DNA of 64,000 bases from Blautia faecis (GCF_020554845.1 NZ_JAJCIA010000015.1:1-64000); one strand, 5' to 3'. Counted from the first letter of the stretch, positions 8,993 through 18,748 are shown. Translations and numbers: made by a program. Notes: a model not told the origin generated them from the letters alone.

Positions 8993-9805
8993 TCACTTCG
9001 CAAGTTTTTCGCTTTTTTTCGTAACACAGCACCGGCAGAAATTAAACGCCGATAAGATCCAGAGAAAAGCAGGAATGATAATAGCAAGAACGCCCGTATT
9101 CCATACCATATGAAGCAGCATGGCTACCAATGTGCAAAAAGGAAGTACCTTTCCAGTCAACAGGTAAGTCTTATAACTTGCTTCGTAGATTTCTTCCTTC
9201 TCTGCTTCGTCACAGCTTGCAAGCCACTGCTCCTGGAATTTCATAGAAGCAGGATCGCCTTTCTTCTCAGGATAAATTCTTTGGACCATCTTTACATAAC
9301 GAACCTGCCACATACCAAAATATACAACCATTCCCATAAACACAACTAGTCCTGCTAAGAACCTCCCGGTCTCACCGTCACTCTGGCTCTCAATATATTT
9401 CATAGAATATCCTGGTGAAATGATCAGCATCATAAGAACAGTTCCCACTGTACTTGCGATCATCCCCCAGCTGGAGGACACTTCAATATGATATTGCAAT
9501 TCATGATATTCTTCATCCTCTGCATCCTGTATCTGGCTTCCCATTCTCTTCATCTTTCCAAAATGGATCTCACAGATCATAATACAGATTGCACCGCAGA
9601 TACATTCCAACAGCACTGTATGATCACGTACAGCCAAAAGAAATGCATTCATCCCATGCCCAATAACTGCTATAGAATTCTCCCCGCTGTATGATGTAAC
9701 AAAACCAAAAATTCCTCCAACAACACCACCAGCCAGCATAATCAGTACCATTTTTAAATAGGAATTCATTTTCTTCTTAGATTTTCCCTTATTCATCTTC
9801 TCCAT
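8993..9805 (-). CDS. DUF3169-like multi-helix membrane protein
   Basis: A 270-aa protein with a basic N-terminus (MEKMNKGKSKKK) and about six hydrophobic segments, near residues 15-35, 45-65, 110-130, 148-165, 212-232 and 236-256. The layout resembles DUF3169 membrane proteins, commonly encoded with a small XRE regulator, as here: the frame overlaps the regulator by 17 bases. Role unknown. Translation coupling suggests the regulator controls both genes from one promoter. Confidence 0.65.
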   Translation of the reverse strand: MEKMNKGKSKKKMNSYLKMVLIMLAGGVVGGIFGFVTSYSGENSIAVIGHGMNAFLLAVRDHTVLLECICGAICIMICEIHFGKMKRMGSQIQDAEDEEYHELQYHIEVSSSWGMIASTVGTVLMMLIISPGYSMKYIESQSDGETGRFLAGLVVFMGMVVYFGMWQVRYVKMVQRIYPEKKGDPASMKFQEQWLASCDEAEKEEIYEASYKTYLLTGKVLPFCTLVAMLLHMVWNTGVLAIIIPAFLWILSAFNFCRCCVTKKSEKLAK

Positions 9806-10004
9806 CCTCCGTATAAGTAAAAATATCTTCCACTGTCACCTGACAGATCTTCGCCAGCTTCAAAGCCAGCGTCACTGAAGGTGAATAGTCTCCCCTCTCA
9901 ATCAGGCTGATCGTCTGTCTGGACACACCAGCCAGTTTCCCCATGTCCGCCTGATTGATTCCAAGCCTGGCACGATATTCCTTCAATCGATTCTCCAGCG
10001 CCAT
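9789..10004 (-). CDS. Small XRE/Cro-type transcriptional regulator
   Basis: A 71-aa protein that is almost entirely a helix-turn-helix domain (about residues 4-60), with the turn region GINQADMGKLAGVSRQTISL typical of the YozG/Cro-like class. No effector domain is present. It overlaps the following membrane-protein gene. Its promoter is overlaid by repeated TGACAA/TTGTCA half-sites, so autoregulation is likely (inference). Confidence 0.92.
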   Translation of the reverse strand: MALENRLKEYRARLGINQADMGKLAGVSRQTISLIERGDYSPSVTLALKLAKICQVTVEDIFTYTEDGEDE

Positions 10005-10066
10005 TTCAAAGGCTCCTTTCTCATTCGTAGTGTATTCAATTATTTTTTCTGAAATGACTTATTTCA

Positions 10067-10136
10067 TTGTCATTATGACAAGTTTGTTTGTCATTTCCTG
10101 TATTTGAATAGTATCATTGACAACTTTATTTGTCAA
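10067..10136 (-). promoter_or_regulatory. Promoter and operator array of the XRE gene
   Basis: On the minus strand, TTGACA (10131-10136), a 17-base spacer and TACTAT (10108-10113) make a near-consensus promoter. Two identical inverted repeats TGACAA-6-TTGTCA lie at 10118-10135 and 10076-10093. Their centres are 42 bp apart, about four helical turns. A 15-bp palindrome (10067-10081) shares a half-site with the second. The first operator covers the -35 box. Confidence 0.8.
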
Positions 10137-10344
10137 CATGTTTTTTATATTTTCCCAAAACAACCTTGCAATCCTGTTACATCTCTACTGAAAACCGCTT
10201 TTCCAGTCTTTCTTCTGACATTATGCAAAAACATTTTCGAAATTTTCTATATTTTCCATCTATTCAACAGCTCTCACAATTGATATAATATTTTCAACAA
10301 ATATGACAGCCGGGCTGGCATGTCAACTTGAAAGGAGAATCACA

Positions 10345-10674
10345 ATGGCAAACGAAAAGAACATTGGTACCCCAGCAGAAGAGGAAATCGAGATCATCAC
10401 TCTCACAGACGAAAACGGCGAAGACATGGATTTTGAGTTCCTGGACCTTGTTGAATATGAAGGAAAGCGTTACGCAGTTCTTCTCCCACCTGTAGAGGAC
10501 GTGGAAGGTGAGGACGAGAACGAAGATGAAGAAGTACTGATTCTTCAGGTTGAGGACGACGGAAATGAAGAAAACGAGAGCTATGTTTTCGTTGATGACG
10601 ATGACATTCTCACCGCTGTTTTTGACATTTTCAAAGAGAAATTTAAAGACGAATTCGACTTCTCAGAAGAGTAA
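10345..10674 (+). CDS. DUF1292 family acidic protein
   Basis: A 109-aa strongly acidic cytoplasmic protein. The start at ATG 10345 follows AAAGGAG by 7 bases. It contains the DUF1292 pattern (ITLTDENGEDMDFEFLDLVE, then YAVLLP and EVLILQVEDD) and a long Glu/Asp-rich middle. Function unknown. In Firmicutes, family members often sit near the yrrL/Holliday-junction-resolvase genes, but that context is absent here. The gene stands alone between two terminators. Confidence 0.85.
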   Translation: MANEKNIGTPAEEEIEIITLTDENGEDMDFEFLDLVEYEGKRYAVLLPPVEDVEGEDENEDEEVLILQVEDDGNEENESYVFVDDDDILTAVFDIFKEKFKDEFDFSEE

Positions 10675-10810
10675 ATTTACAAAAAGCTTTTAAGCAGCTG
10701 TACTCCATACAGTGTAAAAAGTTCCATCCCCCAACTTTTGACAAGATGTATGTCAGGATTTATGGGAGATTTCCGGAATAATTTTTTAAAACAGAATCTT
10801 GAGCAATAGA

Positions 10811-10850
10811 AAAAAGGTACCTGAAAACCATTTCAAAGTACCTTTTTTCT
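10811..10850. terminator. Bidirectional terminator
   Basis: The stem AAAAAGGTAC / GTACCTTTTT has T-runs on either strand. It can serve the DUF1292 gene (+) and the argCJBD operon (-). Confidence 0.85.
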
Positions 10851-10952
10851 GTCATTTTATTCTCATTTATAGCTTAAAATCAACCTACAATGCTTTTTTA
10901 GTGAATCTTTTTTAATTTTCACCTATTTTTTCACCAAAACTCCAGCCCTGAT

Positions 10953-12143
10953 TTACGCCAGACATTCATCCAAAATCTCCGCCATTTCATCAATATCCGC
11001 CTTGGTAATCACAAGCGGAGGCACAATACGAAGCACGTCGCTTCCTGCAGAAATAACCAGCAGTTTCTTCTCCAGAGCCTTCTTAACAATCTCTCCTACA
11101 GGTCGTCCTGCAATGACGATTCCCTGCATGAATCCCATACCTCTTCTTGCTGCAGCACACTCATGTTTTTCCACAAGTTCATCCAGTTTTTTTTCAAGAT
11201 ATGGGGTTAATTCCTGTACATGAGTAAGGATCATATCCTTCTCATAAATGTCAAAAACCTTGCTTACAGCCGCACATACAAACGGATTTCCGCCATAAGT
11301 TGTACCATGGTCTCCCGGCTTCAAAGAAGCCTGTGCAACCTTCTTACTCAACACAAATGCACCAACAGGAACACCGCATCCAAGCGCTTTTGCACAGGTC
11401 ATAATATCCGGCTGTACACCGTATGCCTGCCATGCAAAATAATATCCGGAACGTCCCATTCCGCACTGGATTTCATCCAGAATAAGGAGAATATCTTTCT
11501 CATCACACAGTGCGCGAACGCCCTCCAGAAACTCTCTTTCCGCTGGATAAATACCGCCTTCTCCCTGTACGGTCTCCATAATAATTGCACATGTTTTATC
11601 TGTAACCTGGGCTTTTACACTCTCAAGATCATTGAAATCAGCAAATTTCACACCACCCATGAGCGGCTCAAAAGGCTCACGGTAATGTGCATTTCCAGTG
11701 ACAGAAAGTGCTCCAATAGATCTGCCATGGAAAGAATGATTCATGGCAATGATCTCATGATCTGCATGTCCGTCACGTTCATAAGCATACTTTTTCGCAG
11801 CCTTTAATGCACCTTCAATAGCCTCTGTACCACTGTTTGTAAAGAAAGCCTTGTCCATGCGGCTTGCATTTACCAGCTTTGCGCCAGCTTCGATAATTGG
11901 CTCATTGTAATACAAATTAGAAATATGAGTCAGCTTATCAATCTGTTCTTTCAGTGCTTCATCATATCCAGGATAATGATATCCAAGCGAATTTACAGCA
12001 ATTCCTGCTGCAAAATCCAGATATTTGGAGCCTTCGGAATCAAAAAGGTGCACACCCTCTCCACGTTCAAAAACAACAGGAAAACGATTATATGTATGAA
12101 GAATACTGGACTCCGCTTCTTCCATCTGATTATTCATGTTCAT
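10953..12143 (-). CDS. argD: Acetylornithine aminotransferase
   Basis: A PLP enzyme that converts N-acetylglutamate semialdehyde to N-acetylornithine. The 396-aa product shows class-III aminotransferase landmarks: [21 protein letters not shown], the [13 protein letters not shown] aspartate region and the Lys of [11 protein letters not shown] 12143 is preferred to the in-frame ATG at 12161, because AGGATGGAGAG lies at a sensible distance only from the former. It overlaps argB by 14 bases. It is the last gene of argCJBD. Confidence 0.95.
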   Translation of the reverse strand: MNMNNQMEEAESSILHTYNRFPVVFERGEGVHLFDSEGSKYLDFAAGIAVNSLGYHYPGYDEALKEQIDKLTHISNLYYNEPIIEAGAKLVNASRMDKAFFTNSGTEAIEGALKAAKKYAYERDGHADHEIIAMNHSFHGRSIGALSVTGNAHYREPFEPLMGGVKFADFNDLESVKAQVTDKTCAIIMETVQGEGGIYPAEREFLEGVRALCDEKDILLILDEIQCGMGRSGYYFAWQAYGVQPDIMTCAKALGCGVPVGAFVLSKKVAQASLKPGDHGTTYGGNPFVCAAVSKVFDIYEKDMILTHVQELTPYLEKKLDELVEKHECAAARRGMGFMQGIVIAGRPVGEIVKKALEKKLLVISAGSDVLRIVPPLVITKADIDEMAEILDECLA

Positions 12144-13026
12144 GGTAATATTTCTCTCCATCCTCTCTTAAAATAGCAGTTCCGATACCTTTGTTTGTAA
12201 AGATTTCCAACAGTAAACTATGAGGAATTCTTCCATCAAGAATATGAACCCGGTTAACACCATGCTCAATTGCTTCAATACAGTTATTCAGCTTCGGAAT
12301 CATTCCGCCGCCAACATATCCATCCTCGATCAGTTTTCTGGCATCCTGAATATGAAGCTCAGAAATCAGAGATGACGGATCATCTTTATCCCTATAAACT
12401 CCCTCAATATCAGAAAGAAATGCAAGCTTCTCTGCATGTACAGCCTCTGCAATTGCGCAGGCTGCATCATCTGCATTAATGTTATAGCTGTCATAATTAT
12501 CATCAAATCCGATTGGAAAAACAATCGGAAGAAAATCTTTTTCCAGCAGATCATAAAGAATTTTCGGGTTTACTTCTGTAATATCCCCTACAAATCCAAT
12601 ATCCTCTCCATTGGAATATTTCTTCTTACATTTCAGCAATCCACCGTCTTTTCCACTGATACCAACAGCCTGTACGCCAAGGGATTCCACATGGGAAACA
12701 AGTTCTTTGTTTACTTTGGCAAGGACCATTTCTGCTATTTCCATTGTCTGGGAATCTGTTACCCGAAGACCATTGATAAACTTAGCCTCCATGCCTACTT
12801 TTCCAACCCATTTGCTGATTTCCTTGCCGCCACCATGTACGATAATTGGCTTAAATCCAACCAGTTTCAGGAGAACTGCATCCTTAATTACATTCGCCTT
12901 CAATTTTTCATCCAGCATAGCACTTCCGCCATACTTTATTACAACAATTTTACGGTTAAAACGCTGTATGTAAGGAAGCGCCTCAATCAGTACCTCTGCC
13001 TTATCAAGATATTTCTGATTTACCAT
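12130..13026 (-). CDS. argB: Acetylglutamate kinase
   Basis: Phosphorylates N-acetylglutamate, the second step of arginine synthesis. In 298 aa it shows the amino-acid-kinase boxes [18 protein letters not shown] and [14 protein letters not shown]. An extra N-terminal helix ([19 protein letters not shown]) is typical of the hexameric, arginine-inhibited form of the enzyme, so feedback inhibition by arginine is likely (family knowledge). Its stop TAA overlaps the start of argD. Confidence 0.96.
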   Translation of the reverse strand: MVNQKYLDKAEVLIEALPYIQRFNRKIVVIKYGGSAMLDEKLKANVIKDAVLLKLVGFKPIIVHGGGKEISKWVGKVGMEAKFINGLRVTDSQTMEIAEMVLAKVNKELVSHVESLGVQAVGISGKDGGLLKCKKKYSNGEDIGFVGDITEVNPKILYDLLEKDFLPIVFPIGFDDNYDSYNINADDAACAIAEAVHAEKLAFLSDIEGVYRDKDDPSSLISELHIQDARKLIEDGYVGGGMIPKLNNCIEAIEHGVNRVHILDGRIPHSLLLEIFTNKGIGTAILREDGEKYYHEHE

Positions 13027-13135
13027 TTTTTCTCTTAACCTTTCTTTCCTATATTTTTATGTTACAAAAGTCCTACAACTGCATGCCTTTCAGTCTTCCT
13101 CTGGCATCTAATTTACACACTCTCAAGCTTTAATA

Positions 13136-14359
13136 TCAAGAACGATAATCTGCATTAATTTTCACATAATCATAAGTAAGATCACAGCCCCATGCAGTTG
13201 CTTTTGCGTCACCCATCTTCACATCTGCAATAGCTGTTACCTCATCCTCAGACAGGATTCTGGTTGCCTCTGCTTCATCATATCCTGTTGAAACACCGTT
13301 CTCAATAATCTTTAATTTTCCTGCGCGGCTCTCAAAATACAGGTCAACTTTTTCCGGATCAAACTGCACTCCAGAGTATCCCATAGCGCACAAAATCCGT
13401 CCCCAGTTTGCATCGTGACCATAAATTGCAGCCTTTGTAAGAGAAGAAGTTACTACGGATTTGCTAAGCGTAACTGCATCTTCTTTTGTCTTAGCGCCCA
13501 CAATTTTCACTTCAAAAAGTGCAGTCGCGCCCTCTCCGTCACCTGCAATTTTCTTTGATAAACAGGTATTAATATAATTCAAAGCCTCCATAAATTTATC
13601 AAAATCAGCACCCTCTTCTGTGATCTCAGGGTTGCCTGCCATGCCGTTTGCAAGGAGCAGAACAGTGTCATTTGTGGAAGTATCGCCATCTACAGAAACC
13701 ATATTAAAGGTATCTTTAATATTTGCACTTAGTGCTTTTTGAAGCATTTCCTTGGAAATTGCAGCATCTGTTGTGACAAATCCAAGCATGGTACACATAT
13801 TAGGATGGATCATTCCGGATCCCTTGCACATACCGCCAACTGTTACTGTTTTTCCACCAATTTCGATCTGTACAGCAACCTCTTTTTTTACGGTATCTGT
13901 AGTCATGATAGCCTTGGCTGCCTCTGTTCCGGCCTCTAAAGAACCGTCAAGCTTCGGAGCCATAGCCTTTACACCATTTACAATTCTGTCAATCGGAATC
14001 TGCATTCCAATCACGCCTGTAGATGCAACCAGCACGCTATCTGCAGGGATTCCAAGTATCTCAGAAGCTGCATCAGCAGTCGCCTTACAATAGCCATATC
14101 CTTCTGCTCCGGTACATGCATTTGCAATACCGCTGTTGCAGATCACAGCCTGTGCAGATGGGTGATTATAGACCACATTCTGATCCCATTTTACAGGAGC
14201 TGCCTTCACCACATTTGTTGTAAAAGTGCCAGCTGCAACACATGGAACTTCACTGTAAACCATGGCCATATCTGTACGGCCTTTGTATTTAATTTCTGCT
14301 GCTGCCGCAGCTGCTTTAAACCCCTTTGCTGCGGTAACACCACCTGTAATTATTTCCAT
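13136..14359 (-). CDS. argJ: Bifunctional ornithine acetyltransferase / N-acetylglutamate synthase
   Basis: ArgJ moves the acetyl group from acetylornithine to glutamate, making the acetyl cycle self-sustaining. The product is 407 aa, starting MEIITGGVTAAKGF at ATG 14359 behind AAAGGAGG; an upstream extension of the frame is rejected. The precursor self-cleaves in front of a catalytic Thr. Here the site reads KGSGMIHPNMCTMLG, so Cys rather than the common Ala precedes the Thr nucleophile. Third gene from the distal end of argCJBD; together with argB, argC and argD it covers glutamate to ornithine. Confidence 0.96.
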   Translation of the reverse strand: MEIITGGVTAAKGFKAAAAAAEIKYKGRTDMAMVYSEVPCVAAGTFTTNVVKAAPVKWDQNVVYNHPSAQAVICNSGIANACTGAEGYGYCKATADAASEILGIPADSVLVASTGVIGMQIPIDRIVNGVKAMAPKLDGSLEAGTEAAKAIMTTDTVKKEVAVQIEIGGKTVTVGGMCKGSGMIHPNMCTMLGFVTTDAAISKEMLQKALSANIKDTFNMVSVDGDTSTNDTVLLLANGMAGNPEITEEGADFDKFMEALNYINTCLSKKIAGDGEGATALFEVKIVGAKTKEDAVTLSKSVVTSSLTKAAIYGHDANWGRILCAMGYSGVQFDPEKVDLYFESRAGKLKIIENGVSTGYDEAEATRILSEDEVTAIADVKMGDAKATAWGCDLTYDYVKINADYRS

Positions 14360-14459
14360 ATTGATACTCCTCCTTTGCCCGATCAAGCAAATTATATGTT
14401 TATTTTTCAATGTAACTCAGTCCTGAAATCAGGCCCGGAGCCTGTCTCCAATTTCACTT

Positions 14460-15500
14460 TTACGGATACATCGGAACCTGTAATAATCCTTCCGCTTCAT
14501 CAAACCCAAACATCAGATTCATATTCTGAACTGCCTGTCCGGCAGCACCTTTTACCAGGTTGTCAATAGCTCCCATCATGATGATTCTGTGGGTTCTCGG
14601 ATCGATCTTGAAATTCACATCCACGTAATTACTGCCCTCTACCCACTTTGTCTGCGGACACACATCCTTATCCAGAACCCTCACAAATGTCTCATTCTCA
14701 TAGCATGCATCATAAGCAGCTTTTACTTCTTCGTAGGTCACATCCTTTGTCAGGGAAGCGTATGCTGTAACCAGAATGCCTCTGTTCATTGGAACAAGAT
14801 GCGGGGTAAAATTAATGGTCACTTCCTGTCCGCAGGCATATCCTAACTGATCTTCGATCTCTGGTGTATGTCTGTGTGTGGCAACACCGTAAGCCTTGAT
14901 ATTTTCATTTACTTCACAATAAAGATTATCAACCTTAGCCCCTCTTCCAGCACCCGTCGTTCCGGATTTAGCATCAATAATAATCGTGTTCGGATCAATC
15001 ATTCCAGCCTTTAACAATGGGTAAATAGAAAGTGTAGAACAAGTTGGATAGCATCCCGGATTCGCGATCAGACGAGCTTTTTTGATGTCCTCACGGTTAA
15101 TCTCACATAATCCGTACACAGCTTCATCAATAAACTGAGGGGATTTGTGCTCAATTCCGTACCATTTTTCATATTTCTTCACATCTTTAATACGGAAGTC
15201 TGCACTTAAATCAATTACTTTCGCTCTGGAAAGGATTCCCTCATTTACAAGAGAAGCACACAGCCCCTGCGGTGTTGCAGTGAAAATCACATCAACCTCA
15301 TCTGCCAGAGCTTCCATGTTATCGTCCATACATTTTGCATCTACCAGCTTAAAAAAGTTCTGATAAATTCCTGCATATTTTTTATCAATGTAGCTTCTGG
15401 ATCCATACCATGCTACTTCCACATTTTTATGTCCCAGAAGGAGACGTACAATTTCATTTCCCGCATAACCGGTTGCTCCAATAATTCCAGCTTTTATCAT
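14460..15500 (-). CDS. argC: N-acetyl-gamma-glutamyl-phosphate reductase
   Basis: NADPH-dependent reduction of acetylglutamyl phosphate to the semialdehyde. The product of 346 aa has a Rossmann start (MIKAGIIGATGYAGNEIVRLL) and the catalytic Cys in ANPGCYPTCS. The start at ATG 15500 has GGAGG 7 bases upstream. The frame extends further upstream without homology. First gene of the leftward argCJBD operon, divergent from argG. Confidence 0.96.
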   Translation of the reverse strand: MIKAGIIGATGYAGNEIVRLLLGHKNVEVAWYGSRSYIDKKYAGIYQNFFKLVDAKCMDDNMEALADEVDVIFTATPQGLCASLVNEGILSRAKVIDLSADFRIKDVKKYEKWYGIEHKSPQFIDEAVYGLCEINREDIKKARLIANPGCYPTCSTLSIYPLLKAGMIDPNTIIIDAKSGTTGAGRGAKVDNLYCEVNENIKAYGVATHRHTPEIEDQLGYACGQEVTINFTPHLVPMNRGILVTAYASLTKDVTYEEVKAAYDACYENETFVRVLDKDVCPQTKWVEGSNYVDVNFKIDPRTHRIIMMGAIDNLVKGAAGQAVQNMNLMFGFDEAEGLLQVPMYP

Positions 15501-15537
15501 TTTAGTGTCCTCCATTATTATGGTGTCAAAAGCATGC

Positions 15538-15621
15538 TTTTTCAAACAGGCTCTGGAACTCATACTTGTTACTCTGTTCACTGGCAACAATGTCCGTTTT
15601 GTGAACGGAGTGAACAGTAAC
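15538..15621. repeat. R1 terminus next to a short R2 copy
   Basis: TTTTTCAAACAGGCTCTGG (15538-15556) is a diverged R1 end. Next to it, GTTACTCTGTTCACTGG (15568-15584) and its partner at 15601-15621 (GTGAACGGAGTGAACAGTAAC) form a short R2 inverted repeat. Both lie upstream of argC in its leader. Confidence 0.65.
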
Positions 15622-15662
15622 ATGTGCTTTATAAACAATGATGAATGAATTATACATCTTCT

Positions 15663-15883
15663 TTGCATATTATGCAATAGTCATTTTTTCCTTATTTTCC
15701 ATTCAATCTATCTTTTTTTGTGCATTTCAACGCGTATTTACCTATTATATTATGCATTTTTATGCAAAGTTTTTATAAATTTTTTCAAATTTACTATTGC
15801 ATATTTATGAGTATTGTTGTATATTATTCTTTGTGAATAACGTACAGAACGTAAGAGCCGTTATCACGATGAATATTTATTCA
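15663..15883. promoter_or_regulatory. ARG-box-like operators between argC and argG
   Basis: TGAAT-ATTT-ATTCA at 15870-15883 fits the ArgR consensus half-sites. TGCAT-TTTT-ATGCA at 15753-15766 and TGCAT-ATTT-ATGAG at 15798-15811 keep the same spacing. TTGCATA-T-TATGCAA lies at 15663-15677. An argG promoter can be read as TTGCAT (15797-15802), 17 bases, TATATT (15820-15825), with one box over its -35. TATAAT on the minus strand near 15745-15750 may serve argC. Arginine repression through ArgR is inferred; argR is not in the window. Confidence 0.7.
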
Positions 15884-15945
15884 AAATTTAATATGCTTTA
15901 TAACCCTATCTGTTTCAGAGGGATAAAAGAAAAGAGGTAAATATT

Positions 15946-17181
15946 ATGAAAGAAAAAGTTGTACTTGCATATTCAGGCGGACTTGATACCACAGCATTGA
16001 TTCCGTGGCTGAAAGAAACATTTGATTATGATGTTGTCTGCTGCTGCGTTAACTGCGGACAGGGAAATGAGCTGGACGGACTTGAGGAAAGAGCAAAGCT
16101 TTCCGGAGCTTCCAAATTATATATTGAGGATATCGTAGATGACTTCTGCGACAACTATATTATGCCGTGTGTTGAGGCAGGTGCTGTATATGAGCACAAA
16201 TATCTTCTTGGTACTTCCATGGCACGTCCTGCTATTGCCAAGAAACTGGTTGAGATCGCAAGAAAAGAGAACGCTGTTGCAATCTGTCACGGCGCAACTG
16301 GTAAAGGAAATGACCAGATCCGTTTTGAGCTTGGAATCAAAGCTCTTGCACCAGACATCAAGATCATTGCTCCATGGCGTATGACAGACGTTTGGACCAT
16401 GCAGTCCCGTGAAGACGAGATCGCGTTCTGCCAGGCTCATGGTATCAACCTTCCATTCGATGCAAAACACAGCTACAGCCGTGACCGTAACCTGTGGCAC
16501 ATCAGCCATGAGGGACTTGAACTTGAGGATCCGGCGCAGGCTCCAAACTATGATGATATGTTAGTACTCAGCGTAACACCTAAGAAAGCTCCGGATAAAG
16601 AGACCGAAATCACCATGACATTTGAGGCAGGTGTTCCAAAGACCTTAAATGGAAAGGCAATGAAAGTTTCCGAGATCATCACAGAACTGAACAAGCTTGG
16701 CGGCGAGAACGGAATCGGCATTATCGATATCGTTGAGAACCGTGTTGTAGGTATGAAATCCCGTGGTGTTTATGAGACTCCTGGTGGAACAATCCTTATG
16801 GAAGCACATGAACAGCTTGAGGAGCTGATCCTTGATCGTGAAACTCTGGAAACCAAGAAGAAACTTGGCAGCCAGCTGGCTCAGGTTGTTTACGAAGGAA
16901 AATGGTTCACACCACTTCGTGAGGCAATCCAGGCATTCGTAGAGTCCACACAGAAATATGTAACCGGTGAAGTAAAATTCAAACTTTACAAAGGCAACAT
17001 CATCAAAGCCGGAACCACTTCTCCATACAGCCTTTACAATGAATCTCTTGCTTCCTTCACAACAGGTGATATGTACGATCACCATGATGCAGACGGATTC
17101 ATCACTCTGTTCGGTCTGCCGCTGAAGGTTCGTGCAATGAAGCTTGCAGAAGTAGAAAGTCAGAAACAGACCAACGACTGA
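15946..17181 (+). CDS. argG: Argininosuccinate synthase
   Basis: Joins citrulline and aspartate with ATP. The 411-aa product starts MKEKVVLAYSGGLDTT, the PP-loop ATP site. It also has GCVNCGQG-like and CHGATGKGNDQIRFE segments, the aspartate/citrulline binding region of the family. AAGAGG precedes ATG 15946. It is transcribed away from argCJBD with shared ARG-box-like sites. argH and argF are not in this window. Confidence 0.96.
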   Translation: MKEKVVLAYSGGLDTTALIPWLKETFDYDVVCCCVNCGQGNELDGLEERAKLSGASKLYIEDIVDDFCDNYIMPCVEAGAVYEHKYLLGTSMARPAIAKKLVEIARKENAVAICHGATGKGNDQIRFELGIKALAPDIKIIAPWRMTDVWTMQSREDEIAFCQAHGINLPFDAKHSYSRDRNLWHISHEGLELEDPAQAPNYDDMLVLSVTPKKAPDKETEITMTFEAGVPKTLNGKAMKVSEIITELNKLGGENGIGIIDIVENRVVGMKSRGVYETPGGTILMEAHEQLEELILDRETLETKKKLGSQLAQVVYEGKWFTPLREAIQAFVESTQKYVTGEVKFKLYKGNIIKAGTTSPYSLYNESLASFTTGDMYDHHDADGFITLFGLPLKVRAMKLAEVESQKQTND

Positions 17182-17205
17182 TCTTCATAAAAATAAGCAA
17201 AAAAT

Positions 17206-17243
17206 ATCTCCGGAAGTTCTTAATCCTCCCGGAGATGTTTTTT
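17206..17243 (+). terminator. Intrinsic terminator of argG
   Basis: Stem ATCTCCGG / CCGGAGAT followed by GTTTTTTA. Confidence 0.85.
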
Positions 17244-17322
17244 ACAACTTTTTTGTTTTATGTAAACCAATTATTTTCCAGCGCTTATTTTATTTAGCAA
17301 CCAGCACTTATTAAAAATTTTC

Positions 17323-18483
17323 TCAACTGATTTTTACCTTCTTCTGCTCCAGCCTCTCAGACACCCATTCCTTAAACAATGTATAAATTACAGACACCAA
17401 CGGAATAAAAATCAGCATTCCCACAATTCCCATAAGATTTCCGCCCAGAGTCACTGCAACCAGTACCCAGATTGCCGGCAGTCCCACAGAGTTTCCAACT
17501 ACGTGAGGATAGATCAGATTTCCCTCAATCTGCTGCAGGATCAAGAACAATATAAGAAATGCCAAAGCTTTCAGAGGACTTACCATCAAAATCAGGAAAA
17601 ATCCCACCCAGCATCCAATAATTCCGCCAAACACAGGAATCAGCGCCGTAAAACTGATCAGCACTCCGATCAGCATTGCATATGGAAATCTTCCGATCGT
17701 CATGGAAACAAAGAACATGCTTCCCAGGATCACCGCCTCTATGCACTGCCCGGTAATAAAGCTTGAAAACACCTTACTTGCCAGTGTACAAACATGTCCC
17801 AGATATTCCACTGTTTTCACAGGTAAGATCGCATAAGCCGCTTTCAGGACCTGCCTGCCCAGCTTCTCTTTCTGAAGGAGCACATAACAGGAAAACACAA
17901 AACCAATTGCAAAATTCATAGCCATACTCACCAGTCCCATAGTCACGGTAATAGTGGAGGATACCAGATTGTCCGCCCCACTTCTCAAAACGCTCACAAT
18001 AGAATCAATAATTTTCTGCGGATCAATTTCTATGGTAGATGCCCATTTCACAATTTCAGAATCACTCTGGAAGGTATCTGTCAGCCATTTCTGAACTAAC
18101 GGAATATCTTCTTCCACCTTTTTCACAACATTTACCAGAGTTCTTCCAAGCTCCGGTGCCACAATCAGTACTACAACGAGAATCGCCAGCACCACCAGAA
18201 CAATGGAAAAGATCAGGCTCACCGGTCTTGCAAATTTTGCTGCTGCACGTCCCCTCCTGTTTTCTTTTTCCTTTGCTTTTCCAAAAACATGCCGCTCAAT
18301 AAATGCCATAGGTACATTCAGCACAAACGCCATAGCTCCACCCAACACAAATGGCAGAAGAAGTCCCCACACAATTTTCACATACTTCAGCACCACATCC
18401 AGATTCTGCACTCCCAGATACAGAAGCACTGAAAAAGCGATCAGCCACCTTATCTTTTTCATATTTTCCTTATTTAGTTCCAC
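17323..18483 (-). CDS. AI-2E family transporter (PerM/YdiK type)
   Basis: A 386-aa polytopic protein with about seven to eight membrane segments. It has the family core: a long cytoplasmic/periplasmic helical insert (about 95-190), then FVFSCYVLLQKEKLGR, VILGSMFFVSMTIGRFPYAMLIGVLISFTALIPVFGG and the QQIEGNLIYPHVVG motif. The start chosen is GTG 18483, because AGGAGG lies 8 bases upstream; the longer frame has no ribosome site. Family members export small molecules or exchange ions; the AI-2 name does not prove the substrate. Confidence 0.88.
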   Translation of the reverse strand: MELNKENMKKIRWLIAFSVLLYLGVQNLDVVLKYVKIVWGLLLPFVLGGAMAFVLNVPMAFIERHVFGKAKEKENRRGRAAAKFARPVSLIFSIVLVVLAILVVVLIVAPELGRTLVNVVKKVEEDIPLVQKWLTDTFQSDSEIVKWASTIEIDPQKIIDSIVSVLRSGADNLVSSTITVTMGLVSMAMNFAIGFVFSCYVLLQKEKLGRQVLKAAYAILPVKTVEYLGHVCTLASKVFSSFITGQCIEAVILGSMFFVSMTIGRFPYAMLIGVLISFTALIPVFGGIIGCWVGFFLILMVSPLKALAFLILFLILQQIEGNLIYPHVVGNSVGLPAIWVLVAVTLGGNLMGIVGMLIFIPLVSVIYTLFKEWVSERLEQKKVKIS

Positions 18484-18596
18484 TATTTTCAACCTCCTCC
18501 TTTCTTTCTCAGTACACTTTTGTTCTGCATATCTTACCACAAAATCCACTTTTTGACCAGTTATCCCTTTCTTTTTCCCACCTCTTTTAATTCAAC

Positions 18597-18698
18597 GTGT
18601 TACTGTTCCCTCCGTGACCAGTAACACGCTTCGCGATGCAAAAGAATCATGCTTTGCATGATTTCGCGCCGCAATTCTCTGGTTTTCTGTGAACTTTA
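18597..18698. repeat. R2 element, diverged copy
   Basis: GTTACTGTTCCCTCCGTGACCAGTAAC, an inner stem ATCATGC/GCATGAT, and the tail GGTTTTCTGTGAACTTTATT align with the R2 copies at 29201 and 37550. Its right end runs into the ilvB promoter. Confidence 0.75.
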
Positions 18699-18727
18699 TT
18701 GACACTTTTCCACGTTAACGCTATAAT
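18699..18727 (+). promoter_or_regulatory. Promoter of ilvB
   Basis: TTGACA (18699-18704), 17 bases, TATAAT (18722-18727): perfect consensus. The leader to ilvB is about 130 bases and contains an R1 fragment. No T-box or leader peptide was seen. Confidence 0.85.
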
Positions 18728-18748
18728 ATTGATTAAATATCGTTTGCT

